A stretch of DNA of 64,000 bases from Cavenderia fasciculata (GCF_000203815.1 NW_004457708.1:558001-622000); one strand, 5' to 3'. Shown: positions 24,877 through 35,862, numbered from the stretch's first letter. Program-made: numbers and translations. Notes: generated from the sequence alone by a model not told the origin.

Positions 24877-25468
24877 ATTGTCTTGTTCTTTTGTGACCTC
24901 TATGTTCTTCCTCTTCCTCTTCCTCTTCTTGTTCATCTTCCTCATCCTCTGGAGGAAAAGCATCTACAGCATCTTCAACTTCTTGGTCATCGTCAACATC
25001 ATAGCCTACATCGTAGTCTTCTTCACCTTCCTCTTCATCCTCTTCATCTTCATCTTCATCATCGTCATCGTCATCGTCGTCATCGTCATCTATATTAATT
25101 GGGAATGCCTTCTCAACAAATCGTTGTATTAGTTGATCCTTTGTTAATTTTTGTAACTGTTCTCTGTATTTTTGTTTAGGTGTTAGACGTGACAGTGGAA
25201 TTGACTGTAATCGACGATACATGGCCATTGCAACCACCCGAATATGTTTGCAGTCTCCTCCAACCGGACATGTGCAGCATGTTTCAACTTTGCCGTGGTC
25301 ATCCATATCGATAGTGATTTTATATTTCCCAAGCGTCCCTGTCATGGTTGCCTTTACATGCGTAAATCCACATTTGATAAACTTGGGCGACGAGTAAACA
25401 CCTTGTGTACCGTCACCCAGATCATCACACTGTTGTAGTGTTAGATCTTTGAGTGTGCGTTGCACCAT
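24875..25468 (-). CDS. SWIM-type zinc-finger protein, paralogue 1
   Basis: Single-exon gene of 197 residues starting MVQRTLKDLTLQQCDDLG. A SWIM zinc finger has ligands CTCPVGGDCKHI at about 67-78, the C-x-C...C-x-H pattern. A basic helical stretch (LTPKQKYREQLQKLTKDQL) follows, then a long Asp/Glu tail ending HRGHKRTRQ. SWIM domains bind DNA or protein and occur in transposase-like, kinase and Rad51-associated proteins; here the domain stands almost alone, so the role is unknown. It is a tandem duplicate of the next gene, with near-identical N-terminal and helical blocks and a divergent acidic tail. Its stop codon abuts the duplicated non-coding block. Confidence 0.8.
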   Translation of the reverse strand: MVQRTLKDLTLQQCDDLGDGTQGVYSSPKFIKCGFTHVKATMTGTLGKYKITIDMDDHGKVETCCTCPVGGDCKHIRVVAMAMYRRLQSIPLSRLTPKQKYREQLQKLTKDQLIQRFVEKAFPINIDDDDDDDDDDDEDEDEEDEEEGEEDYDVGYDVDDDQEVEDAVDAFPPEDEEDEQEEEEEEEEHRGHKRTRQ

Positions 25469-25720
25469 TGTTATTACTTTTGTTGATGGTCTGTCTAATT
25501 TTAAAACTTTAATAGTTGTTTAGGATATTAAAAATAATAATATAATTATCATACAATAATGAAAATCGTATGATCATTATTATTATTTGATCTGACACAC
25601 ATAGTAATGTAAAGTAAACCCCTCCCTCCCAACTAGCTCCAACTCACTCAGTAAGGAATTATTTATAAATTATAATTATAAATTGCCTCTTTATTAATAA
25701 TATTATTATTAATATTATTA

Positions 25721-26293
25721 TTATTTCCTTGATCTTTTGTAACCTCTATGTTCTTGATCTTCCTCTTCCTCTGGAAATGCATCTTCATCATCTTCATCTG
25801 AGTCTTCTTGATCATCGTTATCATCATAGCTTTGTTGTTCGTCGTCATAGTCGTCATCTTCATCGTCATCTTCATCTTCATCTTCTTCATCATCTTCTTC
25901 ATCATCTTCGGCATCAACATTAATTGGGAATGCCTTCTCAACTAACCGATCTATTAGTTGATCCTTTGTTAATCTTTGTAACTGTTCTCTGTATTTTTGT
26001 TTGGGTGATAGTCTTGACAATGGAATTGACTGTAATCGATGATACATGGCCATTGCAACTTCACGAATATGTTTACACCATCCTCCAACTGGACATGTGC
26101 AATATGAGGTAACTCTACCATTGCTATCCATGTTGATAGTGATTCTATATTTGCCTAGCGACCCTGGGATAGTAGCCTCTACATGAGTAAATCCACATTT
26201 TATAAACTTGGGCGATCCGTAAACATCATGTGTACTGTCACCCATACCATCACACTGCTCTAGTGTTAGATCTTTGAGTGTACGCTGCACCAT
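25721..26293 (-). CDS. SWIM-type zinc-finger protein, paralogue 2
   Basis: Single-exon gene of 190 residues, MVQRTLKDLTLEQCDGMG, with the SWIM motif CTCPVGGWCKHI. The layout is the same as the upstream copy: N-terminal domain, zinc finger, basic helix LSPKQKYREQLQRLTKDQL, acidic tail, and a C-terminus HRGYKRSRK that resembles a nuclear-localisation stretch. Divergence is concentrated in the acidic tail, as expected for slippage-prone repeats. The 252-bp spacer between the two is AT-rich without a gene. The promoter side has a GCGCCAAAA site. Function unknown. Confidence 0.8.
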   Translation of the reverse strand: MVQRTLKDLTLEQCDGMGDSTHDVYGSPKFIKCGFTHVEATIPGSLGKYRITINMDSNGRVTSYCTCPVGGWCKHIREVAMAMYHRLQSIPLSRLSPKQKYREQLQRLTKDQLIDRLVEKAFPINVDAEDDEEDDEEDEDEDDDEDDDYDDEQQSYDDNDDQEDSDEDDEDAFPEEEEDQEHRGYKRSRK

Positions 26294-26367
26294 TGTTGTT
26301 TTGTTTAGCTAGTACTATCTAATATTATTAATAGTTATGCTGCAGTTTATACTAAAAAAATAATATA

Positions 26368-26376
26368 GCGCCAAAA
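26368..26376 (-). promoter_or_regulatory. E2F-type site between SWIM gene 2 and kinase gene
   Basis: GCGCCAAAA is TTTTGGCGC on the other strand, an E2F consensus. It lies about 75 bp upstream of the SWIM paralogue 2 start and about 170 bp upstream of the plus-strand kinase gene. Which of the two it would serve is open. Confidence 0.4.
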
Positions 26377-26542
26377 CAGTTAAAAATGAAAAATCATTTA
26401 TTAATAGTTTGATCTTACAAGATTCTCATTCTTTGTTTTTAGGGTATGGAGAACTCATTAGTATATCTCTTTTTTGATCAATCAATTGTTATAAAAGCGT
26501 TGTTTGTGGTTGTGATCATTAAGTTAAATAAATAGCGAATCA

Positions 26543-27607
26543 ATGGATCAAGAACGTATAGAAAAAGTTAATAACATATTAAAGAAACATTACCCAACAT
26601 GGCTTGTTGACAATAATGTAACCATTAAAGATTGTTCAAAAGGATATGATAATGATGTTTATGTAGTTTCAAATCAACAAGATGACAACAATCAAACAAC
26701 AATAGTAATAAGAATACCAAGAAAAGATGGAAAAGATCAAGATAGACCTGCAATGCATGCCGTTAGAATGCAAGCACGTGTTATGGAGCGATATAAAGGG
26801 GCTGGTGTCCCTGTACCAAGTGTCTTGGCACGTGACGATGATCGATTAGATAGATATATGATTGAATCATATATGCCTCAGGCTGATCTAAGCGAGATCT
26901 ATACAGAGTTTCCATTCAAAGTACCCGTTGATCAAAGTAAATCAACCTTTCAAGAGGTAGGAAGATTATTGGTAAAAATGCATAGTGTAAAGACGGAAAA
27001 GTATGGTGGTATGGTACAAGAAGAGGAGGATCTACCACACCGACCTCTGCGAGGAGAGTTGGATCATTGGATAGAGTATTTCAGCGATTTCATGGAATCA
27101 GCTAAATCATGTTTAGAAAAGAATCTCTTTGATACCAAAAATATATTGCAAGACTATAAAGATGGCGATCAAGTCTATAATATATTGGACCAATTCTATC
27201 AAGAGGTATCTATACATTTAAAAGAATTCAATACACCATGTTTGGTGCATGCAGATGTTTGTAGTAATAATATTAGAATGGTTAAACTTGAACAAGGACA
27301 AGGACAAGAACAAGAACAATACAGAGTAAATGGAATAATAGATTTTGCAGATGCAATTAGTGGCGATGGTTTATATGATATTGGTAGAATACTTTCACAT
27401 GTCTATGGAGATTGGTCATTTATTGAATATATAGAAAATGGATATTTTGAAAGTGACAACAAACAATTTACAACAACACAAACTAAATTAATCAAATTTT
27501 ATGCTTTATTTTTCTGTGTATGGTTATTAGATGTAACAGGTGATAATCAAAGTGATAATACAAAATATAATATAATCTTGAATAATTTATTAAAATTAAT
27601 AAAATAA
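26543..27607 (+). CDS. Aminoglycoside phosphotransferase (APH)-fold small-molecule kinase
   Basis: Intronless, 354 residues. The kinase-like fold has the lysine-strand region TIVIRIPRK, the catalytic loop HADVCSNN with His236, Asp238 and Asn243, and the metal-binding IIDFADA with Asp267, followed by GDGLYDIGRIL typical of APH/choline-kinase-like enzymes. An N-terminal ILKKHYP helix and MQARVMERYKGAGVPVPSVL resemble bacterial-type APH proteins more than choline kinase. The substrate is unknown; a small hydroxylated metabolite is likely. The absence of introns in a region where most neighbours have them, together with the bacterial-like domain, is compatible with transfer, but poly-Gln/Asn patches show adaptation to this genome. 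Confidence 0.82.
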   Translation: MDQERIEKVNNILKKHYPTWLVDNNVTIKDCSKGYDNDVYVVSNQQDDNNQTTIVIRIPRKDGKDQDRPAMHAVRMQARVMERYKGAGVPVPSVLARDDDRLDRYMIESYMPQADLSEIYTEFPFKVPVDQSKSTFQEVGRLLVKMHSVKTEKYGGMVQEEEDLPHRPLRGELDHWIEYFSDFMESAKSCLEKNLFDTKNILQDYKDGDQVYNILDQFYQEVSIHLKEFNTPCLVHADVCSNNIRMVKLEQGQGQEQEQYRVNGIIDFADAISGDGLYDIGRILSHVYGDWSFIEYIENGYFESDNKQFTTTQTKLIKFYALFFCVWLLDVTGDNQSDNTKYNIILNNLLKLIK

Positions 27608-28059
27608 TTAAAGCTATCACAACTATGCCTACGTTGCTGGAAAGAGTCCTACCATAACCCCAACTTTTTGTTTGGCTAAAATTGTCTAAACACCACTTTT
27701 TCATTCAATGCACCCCAATGTTTCGGTAAGCGGTCCGACCGTTGTTATGTCGTAATATACACAACATTCATCACTTACTTATTATAGTCGAATACAACAA
27801 GAGAGAGAAGCCAGAGAGATTAAATTTCATTGTGTCGTTTTATAATAGGACGGTATTATACAATCCATAAATAGAGACACACAAGTATCTATCTACCAGC
27901 TAATAGATGCTTTTGGAAAAAAGTGATGGAAATCCATTTTACAAATTCACACTATAAAAGAATAGAGTTTTTTAGGTTAGTATTGATATATTAATTTAAT
28001 TTGTAAAACTAAATATTAATAATAATATTAATAATACATATTATTTAAAAAATCTATAT
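27608..28059. other. Intergenic spacer
   Basis: AT-rich spacer with a CGGTCCGACCG palindrome at 27731-27741 and AATATTAAT-type runs just before the chitobiase start. No gene is supported. Confidence 0.5.
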
Positions 28060-29208
28060 ATGTATACATTTACAATTATAATCATTTTAATTTCAATTGC
28101 CATTTCATTTTCAAGTGTTAATGCAGCATTTTGTAATGATCCAACCAAAAACCAAAATTTACCATTGCAGTGTCGTACTGCTCCAGCTTGTGGAAGTATT
28201 CTGTCGCCACCACCAATCAACTATGATTTAAAAAAGGTTTGGTCCTACATTATTGCACCCAACGTTGATTTCTATAACAACTTGACCCGCAAGGACACAT
28301 TATTGTTGCAAAGCAATAGTATAATCCTCACCGACTTTGCAACTTGGACAGACAAGAATGCACTTGCTTTGTTGATTTGTGTCGCCCATTTGAACGGTGC
28401 TCAAGTTCATCACTGGGTTGGCTTTGATTGTGGAGCCAAAGTAAATGGTGTCTTTACCTATCCTTGTCAAGCCTACATGGCAAACAATGGGTATGTAGCC
28501 GATGTTGGATTGGTTTCTAGTATGGGTGCCGATGGTTTCAACATTGATTTTGAAGGTAGCTCTACCTTTGTTCCACCCAACACTTTCAAGAATCAATGGA
28601 TGAAGACTATCTACAACTATACCAAGTGGATCAACTACTATGTCGTCTCTACTGCCGTCCCATGTCACTATGACCAAAACCAATGGAACACTGATTACAG
28701 TGACTACTTTTTTGCCATGTGTTATGATATGGGTGGTAATGATGGAATGATTCGTTCCAATTCTCCCTATGATACCGTTCGTAATGGTATCACTACTTGG
28801 AAGGCATATGTAAACAAACCAGGAAAGATTGTAGTTGGTCTTCCACTGTACTCTTACTTTGCCAACTGTGGACCCATGGACTATGGTCTCTATGGTACCA
28901 CATGCAACTACAACCCAGCATCATATCCAAATGGTCTACCATCGATTGGGTTAAATGGTATCTACAATGCTATTGGTACCGCCTATTTGGTTGGTGATGG
29001 AATTACATCAAACTCTAGAACACCCTATGTCAACTTGATGGCTTCCAATGATGCCATCTCCCAATACCAATACCAGTCACCATCATCCATCTATCAAAAG
29101 GTTTTGGGGTTGGGTGTTGGAGGCGCTGGTTTCTTTAGAGTCGATCTTTTAACTGGTCTTCCACTCTCTGTCATTAAAGCTTATTATGTTTCTGCTCAAA
29201 GTCTTTAA
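28060..29208 (+). CDS. Secreted GH18 glycoside hydrolase, di-N-acetylchitobiase-like
   Basis: Intronless, 382 residues. An N-terminal signal peptide (MYTFTIIIILISIAISFSS, cut near VNA-AF) indicates entry to the secretory or lysosomal pathway. The GH18 active-site strand is DGFNIDFEG, with catalytic acid Glu165 and Asp158/Asp163 of the DxxDxDxE motif. Later MCYDMGG supplies the substrate-positioning Asp and Tyr, and VVGLPLYSY is the sixth strand. Cys pairs near the N-terminus (CRTAPACGS) resemble lysosomal di-N-acetylchitobiase, which trims chitobiose from the reducing end of N-glycans. The usual family length is about 380, so it is full length. No chitin-binding domain is attached. Confidence 0.9.
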   Translation: MYTFTIIIILISIAISFSSVNAAFCNDPTKNQNLPLQCRTAPACGSILSPPPINYDLKKVWSYIIAPNVDFYNNLTRKDTLLLQSNSIILTDFATWTDKNALALLICVAHLNGAQVHHWVGFDCGAKVNGVFTYPCQAYMANNGYVADVGLVSSMGADGFNIDFEGSSTFVPPNTFKNQWMKTIYNYTKWINYYVVSTAVPCHYDQNQWNTDYSDYFFAMCYDMGGNDGMIRSNSPYDTVRNGITTWKAYVNKPGKIVVGLPLYSYFANCGPMDYGLYGTTCNYNPASYPNGLPSIGLNGIYNAIGTAYLVGDGITSNSRTPYVNLMASNDAISQYQYQSPSSIYQKVLGLGVGGAGFFRVDLLTGLPLSVIKAYYVSAQSL

Positions 29209-29351
29209 AAAAAAAAAATATATAGATTAATTAATTCTTTAAAGTTGTTGTGTAATTAATAATAAATAAAACAATCTTTTATCTCTTCTTATCTTACATT
29301 TGATTGTCTAGTGATGACGATCGTCGGCGGCTGGTGCATTGGTGGCTGAAA

Positions 29352-29442
29352 TGAAAGAGTCTAGTCTAGTGCTTTTTTGGGTAGATTGAGTACTTGAAGT
29401 GGAAAGAAAGGCAAAGTACACAAAAAAGCACTAAACTCTTCA
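29352..29442. repeat. Long imperfect hairpin (MITE or small-RNA precursor-like)
   Basis: Core arms 29367-29379 and 29421-29433 pair over 13 bp (TAGTGCTTTTTTG with its complement). Pairing extends outward through GAAGAGT-like flanks with a small bulge, and a second inner stem GTACTT/AAGTAC lies within the loop. Confidence 0.6.
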
Positions 29443-29717
29443 AGTCAACATCTCCTCCAAGAGTGCAGGGACCAGATGAAGCAGAAACATTAACTGACTT
29501 GAAAATGATATGTCGTGCTCCAATCATCCAAGCAATTAACAAACATCAAATTTGATGTTAAGTTTAGACGCCAAGCATAAGATGAAGGTGAGATCTTTGA
29601 ATATATAACTTGACTTGCTAACTATATAAATTTAAATAAATATATATCTATTGTTACAAAATTATCTATAAATTGTGATTTGATTAAATGGATCTATTAA
29701 TGAGTGCAATTCGTTCA

Positions 29718-29905
29718 TTATATACCTAATACAATATTTTTGTTGTCACTTTTAACACAGAATCTGCATCCTCCAAGTACTTGCTGTTCTTGTTCTGATC
29801 CATCCTTCTCTTTGGCATAGATTCTCTAATGATATGTTGTATATCTGTAATGCTTTTTCGTCTCTGTTAAAGTCTCGTCTTTTAATTTCATACCAATATA
29901 TTTAA
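29718..29905 (-). pseudogene. Possible decayed coding fragment with CxxC motif
   Basis: Two overlapping minus-strand frames look coding-like although neither has a proper start: one reads KRRDFNRDEKALQIYN, the other ends with GGCRFCVKSDNKNIVLGI. The latter resembles the C-terminal Cys-rich end of some DNA-transposon transposases (piggyBac-like), but a single CxxC is weak evidence. A frame change between the two would make it a remnant of a plain DNA transposon or a host gene. No complete element or end repeats were found. Confidence 0.25.
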
Positions 29906-30170
29906 ATATTTAATGACTCAGATGCTACCCATTATAATGGAAGGTTTTGATTGATGACGGTGCAAACAAAACACACTAATAATAACAAAACACACTATTA
30001 TTTCTTTCTCAAGTTCTATTTCTTTTCTACACCTCTTAACAAATGTGTGTGCGTTGGTTGATGTCAAACACAAACAATCATTAAAGCTATAAAAGATAAC
30101 TAGTGACCACATTCATTAATATAAAAGAAAAGACCAACAAGTTATCAATTCAATTCGATTCAACTCAATC

Positions 30171-30353
30171 ATGAAATCAAATCATTTAACAATCATATTA
30201 TTATTATTGATTGGTATTGCTTGTATTGCAACTATAACTAGTGCTAGAGATGTAGTCGTTAATAAACAAAGTGGTTTACATCAAAATAATAATAATCATC
30301 ATGGTCATGACCCATCAGCTGCATCATCTTATAGTTATTCATCCTCGTCATCA

Positions 30354-30394
<41 letters not shown>

Positions 30395-30749
30395 AACAAC
30401 TACAAAGAAATCATCATCATCATCAACAACCAAAAATTACAAACAAAAACAACAAAACCCTGGAAACCAAGTTGGAGATGGAAAAGAAGATAATATTGTA
30501 ACTGTATTGAATACATGTCAAGATGGAATATGTGAAACTGAATATTTGGTCAATAGTGTAGAGGAACATTCTGAAGTACACAACTTTGTTTATACATCAT
30601 CTAAATCTAGAGATGGTGTATCAATCTCTTACTCTAATGTTAATGGAAAAGAAACACTTAAAATGAAAGGTGCTCCAGACAATATCTCTCAACAACAAAA
30701 ACAATTTATAATGAATGAATTTAGAAAAGAAATGCAACAAAAAAAATAA
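30171..30749 (+). CDS. Secreted poly-Ser protein of unknown function
   Basis: Single exon, 192 residues. A clear signal peptide (MKSNHLTIILLLLIGIACIA) is followed by a His/Asn patch, a run of more than 20 Ser with Thr/Lys after it, and a C-terminal domain with two Cys (NTCQDGICETEYLV) and a charged helix at the end (FIMNEFRKEMQQKK). The Ser-rich spacer is likely extended or O-glycosylated. No domain is recognised. The gene is convergent with the Clu/LRR gene, with only about 85 bp between their stop codons. Confidence 0.75.
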
Positions 30750-30835
30750 ATAATAAATAATAACTAAGTAAATAATAAATAATACTAATATATTTAAATT
30801 TATATTATAATATAATTTGTAAATTTCTTTTATTA

Positions 30836-32070
30836 TTAATAATAATAACTATTAATTTTATCAATTTTAATAAAAGGAAACTTTTCTGATAGATCTGCAA
30901 TAGTGGTGTCATTGGGATCATTGAAACATGGATTGATTGATATTCGCTTGAGTTGGCTTGTTCTATAGAGAAGCTTTTCTACAATCTGTATGTATTCTCG
31001 TTTGCGTATTTGATCGAGAATCTCCAATTCTAAAATATGTTGCAACGAGTCATAGTTGTTGTCCAATTCATCAAAGATGGAGGGTGTCCAATCGTTGACA
31101 ATGAGTCCCTCGAAAATGACATTGTTAAAGACTATGACCTCTAGGTTTGGACAATTACGAAGCAAACTGGGTAGATCCTTCAAGATACATCCATTGAGGA
31201 CGATACGACGTACCAACAACTTTGGTATAAAATGTGACGAATTGGAAAATATACGCATATTAGTTGGAAAGCCAAAACAGTCGAGATTGACCAGTTTTTG
31301 GAGTGTATCTCCCATATTGGATTCTTCAGACGAAAAGTTGGGCAACTCTAACGAGGTGATACGAACGAGTTGTTGGGGCTCCATTAATTGGAGTAAATTA
31401 GTGATTGATCGACTAGAGATTTCTTTGCAACCACCAAGTGCAAGACTTGAAAGACGCTTGCAGTCAAACAAGAGGTCGGCAATAGACTCCTTGACATTGG
31501 TGTAGGACAGATCGATCTTTTCTAGGCGAGGCAGACTCGACAAAATCGTGTAGATGCAAGTATTGGACAGCGATTTACAATGACGCAGTGACAACTTTCG
31601 AAGGGGTGAATCAGCGTTAAATATACAGTGTTTCGAAGAGTTTGGTGTGTTTGTAAATGACATGGGCACCGTAAAGAATGCTTGGTCCGTGATATTCGAG
31701 TCGACAATCGCCAATTGAGTCAATCCACGACATTTTTTAATAATGGTTTGATAGATTGTATCCAATGCCGCTGTTGTTGAAGATGATGATGATGACATCG
31801 TATTGTTGCAAGGAAGTAAAAGTGGCGATAAAGGAGGAGTTGGTGAAAGAGTGTTGGATGATGTTGCGCATGGTGACGACCAAGAACTTAAATGTTTGGA
31901 AATAGAATGAAAATTTTCACTTCTTGGTGAACTTCTTGGTGAACTTGATGGCGATGACTTTTGTTGTTGTTGTTGTTGGTTATTACTATGTACATTTGTT
32001 GTTTTTAATATTGGTATATTCAAATTTCCACCAATTTGATGATGTTTATAATTAAATGTTAAATCTGATA

Positions 32071-32110
<40 letters not shown>

Positions 32111-35100
32111 TTGATTCATTTGATTCATATGATTATTATTATTATTAATATTATTAATTTGATTCATTTGATTCATTTGATTATTATTATTATTAATGAT
32201 AGTGATTTTTGTTAATTTTTCAAAATTTAAATGTTGAATTGGTTGAAGAACATCAATTGTTAGATTTGGATGAGAAATGGTAAAAGAGGTGAGTTTGGTT
32301 TCCTTGAGGTATGGAAATATATCCGTTGCAGATGATCGTAATAGATAGAGTTCTTGAACATGTTTAACCATATTTCGCATCTCATCTTGTTGTTCTCTGA
32401 CACTTTGACTAACGTTTTTAATCTTGATGTTGTCGAGGATGAGCCGATTTGTGACTTTTGGTAGTCCGTCTGTTTGTAGACTAATACCATCAATCGATTC
32501 CTCAATGTGGAAATTGTCGAGTACATTGCTAGTACTAAACAACATCTTTCGAATATTGTCGTCTTGAGCCTCTTGTGAAAAGTACCATAAACTCTTTACC
32601 TTTTTCAGGTTGTCTACGACAAGATCGACAAGTTCTTTTTTACGATTTTCAAAGGTGATCAATCTAATCAACGATGTAATTTCATAGTTCTTTCTCTTTT
32701 CCAATCCAAAGCTGGGAATGTCTTTTGATGCTCCACTATCAGTATCGACAAAATCACTTCCACTAGTACCATAAACTCCAATCAATAACATGTCTGGTAT
32801 AATTTTGTTTGTCAATATTTCATTCACTAGTAATGCCTCTTGAAGAGAATCTAAAATTAATTTTTCATTTGACTAGAGAAAAAAAAAAGTTAGAAATGAA
32901 CATACAAGATATCTTGTTACCAAAGTTTGTTGTAGAGTTTACATACATTTTCACCTTGGAAATATAAATTTGTAATTGAAATGTGTAAATTTATAATTGC
33001 CATTAAACACAACAACTTGACATCCTTCATTTTTGTATATTTTGAATCGGATATGATTACTCTGGCCTTTAAAAGATTTGAAAGTGACTCTGACCAATTG
33101 GTTAATGTATAACTCTTTAATAAATAAGCATATGCCAATTGATAAGCTATCTTTTTTGATGATGGTACTGATGATCTTGCCTAAAATAAAAATAAAAAAA
33201 AAGTTAGATAAATCGTCTTTTTAATTTTGTTATATTTGTTTTTTTACCTTGTGTAAATTTAATAAAGATTGTTCTAATAATAAATTGATTTCAGTTATAC
33301 TATGTTGATCTGATTTCATCATACTTTTGATTGAAATTAACCCCAATACACCTCTTGCATAATCTATAAAACTTGGATATTTTTCAACTGATCCAAGTTC
33401 AATCACATCATCCTTGCCAAGTATTTGGAAATCATTTAAATAGTTTTGATATGATACTGGATTAATTTTTATATTCAACATATCAATTAATCTAACTATT
33501 AATAATTTTGTATCAATTAAATCTCTTAAATTTACTCGTCTATAAAAAAGAAAAAAAATTAATTTTTTACGTTTATAACTTTAATTGATTGATTTTACAT
33601 ACTCTGAAAATGTATCATAAAAATAAGATTTATCTTTTGTTTGACCTGCAACTGGGATGGCTGCGATAATTGAATGTTTTAATTGACCTTTTTCCAAACT
33701 CATCCAAAATTTGTGATGTTTTGGATCACTACCAAATATATATTGAAATATTCTACCAATAATATCTTTTGGTATTGAATGTGTTGAATCAAATCCTTTA
33801 TATTTTAAAAATTGATCTCTTAATTGTGCTCTAAATAAATATAAATATAAATAAATATTTCTTTTTTCTTTTTCTTTTTTCTTTTTCTTCTCCTTTACCT
33901 AATAACTTTTTTTAAAATTCTAGCAATTGCTTCTGTTAAAATTAAAGTTTTAAAACCAAAATTATCATTTTGAATAAGAGTTGCAAAATAAAATAGATAA
34001 CGTAGATTGATTCCATTGAAATGAATAAAATCTATCAAGTTTCGAACTTCAAATGCCTTTTGTTGATAGATGTTTTGTTGGTCGATGGTTTCCTCTTCCT
34101 CGTCTTGATCCTGTACATGTTCACCAATAATATGAATTGGTAGTTCTATAAATGAATTTTTACTTTCAATGGTCGTTGGTCTTGAATTCTTTTCATCATC
34201 TTGTTGATTTAAAATTCCATTATACATGCTACTAATATTCGAAGCAATTGGCGGAATGATATCAATAATCAACGTATCTGTTGCCTTGATTAAATTCTTT
34301 GAGTCATCCCGTCGTTCCAAAGGAACAGGAATGCTAGATGACACTATAAATCCATCTGGATTTAATTCTTCTGGATAATTTGCTACCAATTCTGGTCTCA
34401 TTAATTCATAAAATTCTTTACATCTAACGAAATTAAATAAAAATAATAAAAAATGGTCATTAATATAAATATATATATATATAAACCATTTCTCTTCTTG
34501 TAATTCTTATTTGTACCTATATTGTGCCTGAAAAAAATAACAGGGAGGAAAAGTTCTGGCAAGATCTAAAATATAATAAGAATTGTCAGAAGGAGTTTGA
34601 TGAATTTCAGTGTCAAATGGCGTGGCAACCACTTGATTGAAATGTATGTGATTCTCGAGATTTAATTTTGCGGCGAGATCGTAAAGGGGTACAATGATGA
34701 GTTCGTCGTTGCACTCTATTGGCACTCCACCAACATCGGTACCGTATCGAATGGTGGAAGGTTGGTCTTTGCCAGTAGGAACAATCTCTGGGATGACTGG
34801 TTGTGCCAACAGTCTCTGTCCTTGGTAATCAATCATAACCATCAGTGGAAATCGAATAATACATCCATCCAAACTATATTCTTGATAATGATTCAATGAT
34901 TTCAATTCATGTCCAAATGTCTTTTGTACCTTTTCAGTTGATCCACCATAAATTCCACGTTTATCAACTGGAAATTTAAATAATATATTCTAAATAAAAC
35001 AAAATAAAAAGAATAATTAGTATACTTTTTGATTATTATTATATTATCTCTTTTTTAATTTCTTACACAAACAATGTATTTTTCACCACCAGCAATACCA

Positions 35101-35795
35101 TGTTGATTTGCTAAAGGGATTGATCTTTGATCATTTGATTTATCCTTTTCATTGATGATTACTTTGGCATGATCATTTGCAACATGTCTAAATTCATCTA
35201 CCAATTCACAAAGCAATTGATACTTTTGTTGTTGTTCCAAATCAGTGGTTTGATCCATCTCCATAATCGAATGGTATCTATCATTCCATTCATAACGAGG
35301 TATTTGATTGTATTCGGTTTTTCTACCTCTTATATATGATCTTATAAGTCGTTGTTGTGTTGATAAACCACTACCACCACCACCACCACCATTACTACTA
35401 CTACTATTTGATAAGACTGAACTACTCATATTACCCAATGAAGATGATTTCTGATGAAAACCACTTGTACTTGTACTACTACCATTACTACTATTACTAC
35501 TATTTAAACTTGATTTTAAAGAGTTATTACTATTATAAAGATTTTCATTACTATTATTAATATTACTACTATTATTATGATTGTTGTTGTTGATGATGTT
35601 ATTTTTATTAAATGATCCCAATTTTGATAATATTGCAGGTATTAATGGTCTTGTCATCCTAGGTGAAGATGATGATGATGAAACGGGAGGTGGTGAAGTA
35701 GCAGTAGTAGAAGTAGTCGATGTTGTTGATGTTGTTGATGTTCCACCACTACTAGAAGTAGAAGTATTATTATTATTATTATTACCACCTTTCAT
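30836..35795 (-). CDS. Clu-domain protein with helical repeats and C-terminal leucine-rich repeats
   Basis: Seven exons (35795-35067, 34989-34517, 34423-33899, 33830-33603, 33539-33248, 33180-32947, 32872-30836) give 1505 residues. After an N-terminal Ser/Thr/Asn leader, the Clu domain spans about 244-600. It is recognised by FKFPVDKRGIYGGSTEKVQ, the IDYQGQRLLAQ strand, YGTDVGGV, AAKLNLENH, YYILDLARTFPP and ELMRPELVANYPEELNPDGF, in the same order as in clustered-mitochondria (CluA) proteins. A helical, TPR-like region follows at about 650-860. Exon 7 adds an Asn/Ser-rich linker and an LRR array (LRKLSLRHCKSLSN, LEKIDLSYTNVKE, LSSLALGGCKEISS). CluA affects mitochondrial distribution; this protein is a divergent relative joined to LRRs, so the role is uncertain. 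A CT microsatellite (about 35863-35886) lies in the promoter. Confidence 0.82.
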
Positions 35796-35862
35796 TCTAT
35801 TTCTTTTCTACTACTCTACTCTTAATATCATTCCTCCTTTTTGATAATCCCTTCTTCTTCTT

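Larger units (their letters stand above)
29209..30170. other. Intergenic region with hairpin and decayed coding fragments
   Basis: A 960-bp spacer. It contains the inverted repeat at 29352-29442, a short open plus-strand stretch reading ...KLFKSTSPPRVQ... to a TGA near 29552, and minus-strand open stretches at 29718-29905. Composition at these points is less AT-rich and more codon-like than in normal spacers, suggesting a degraded gene or transposon. The last 200 bp are probably the promoter of the Ser-rich gene. Confidence 0.45.

Noticed and set aside
24871-25132. Plus-strand open frames opposite the first SWIM gene
   Set aside because: They are antisense translations of the GAT/GAA acidic tail.
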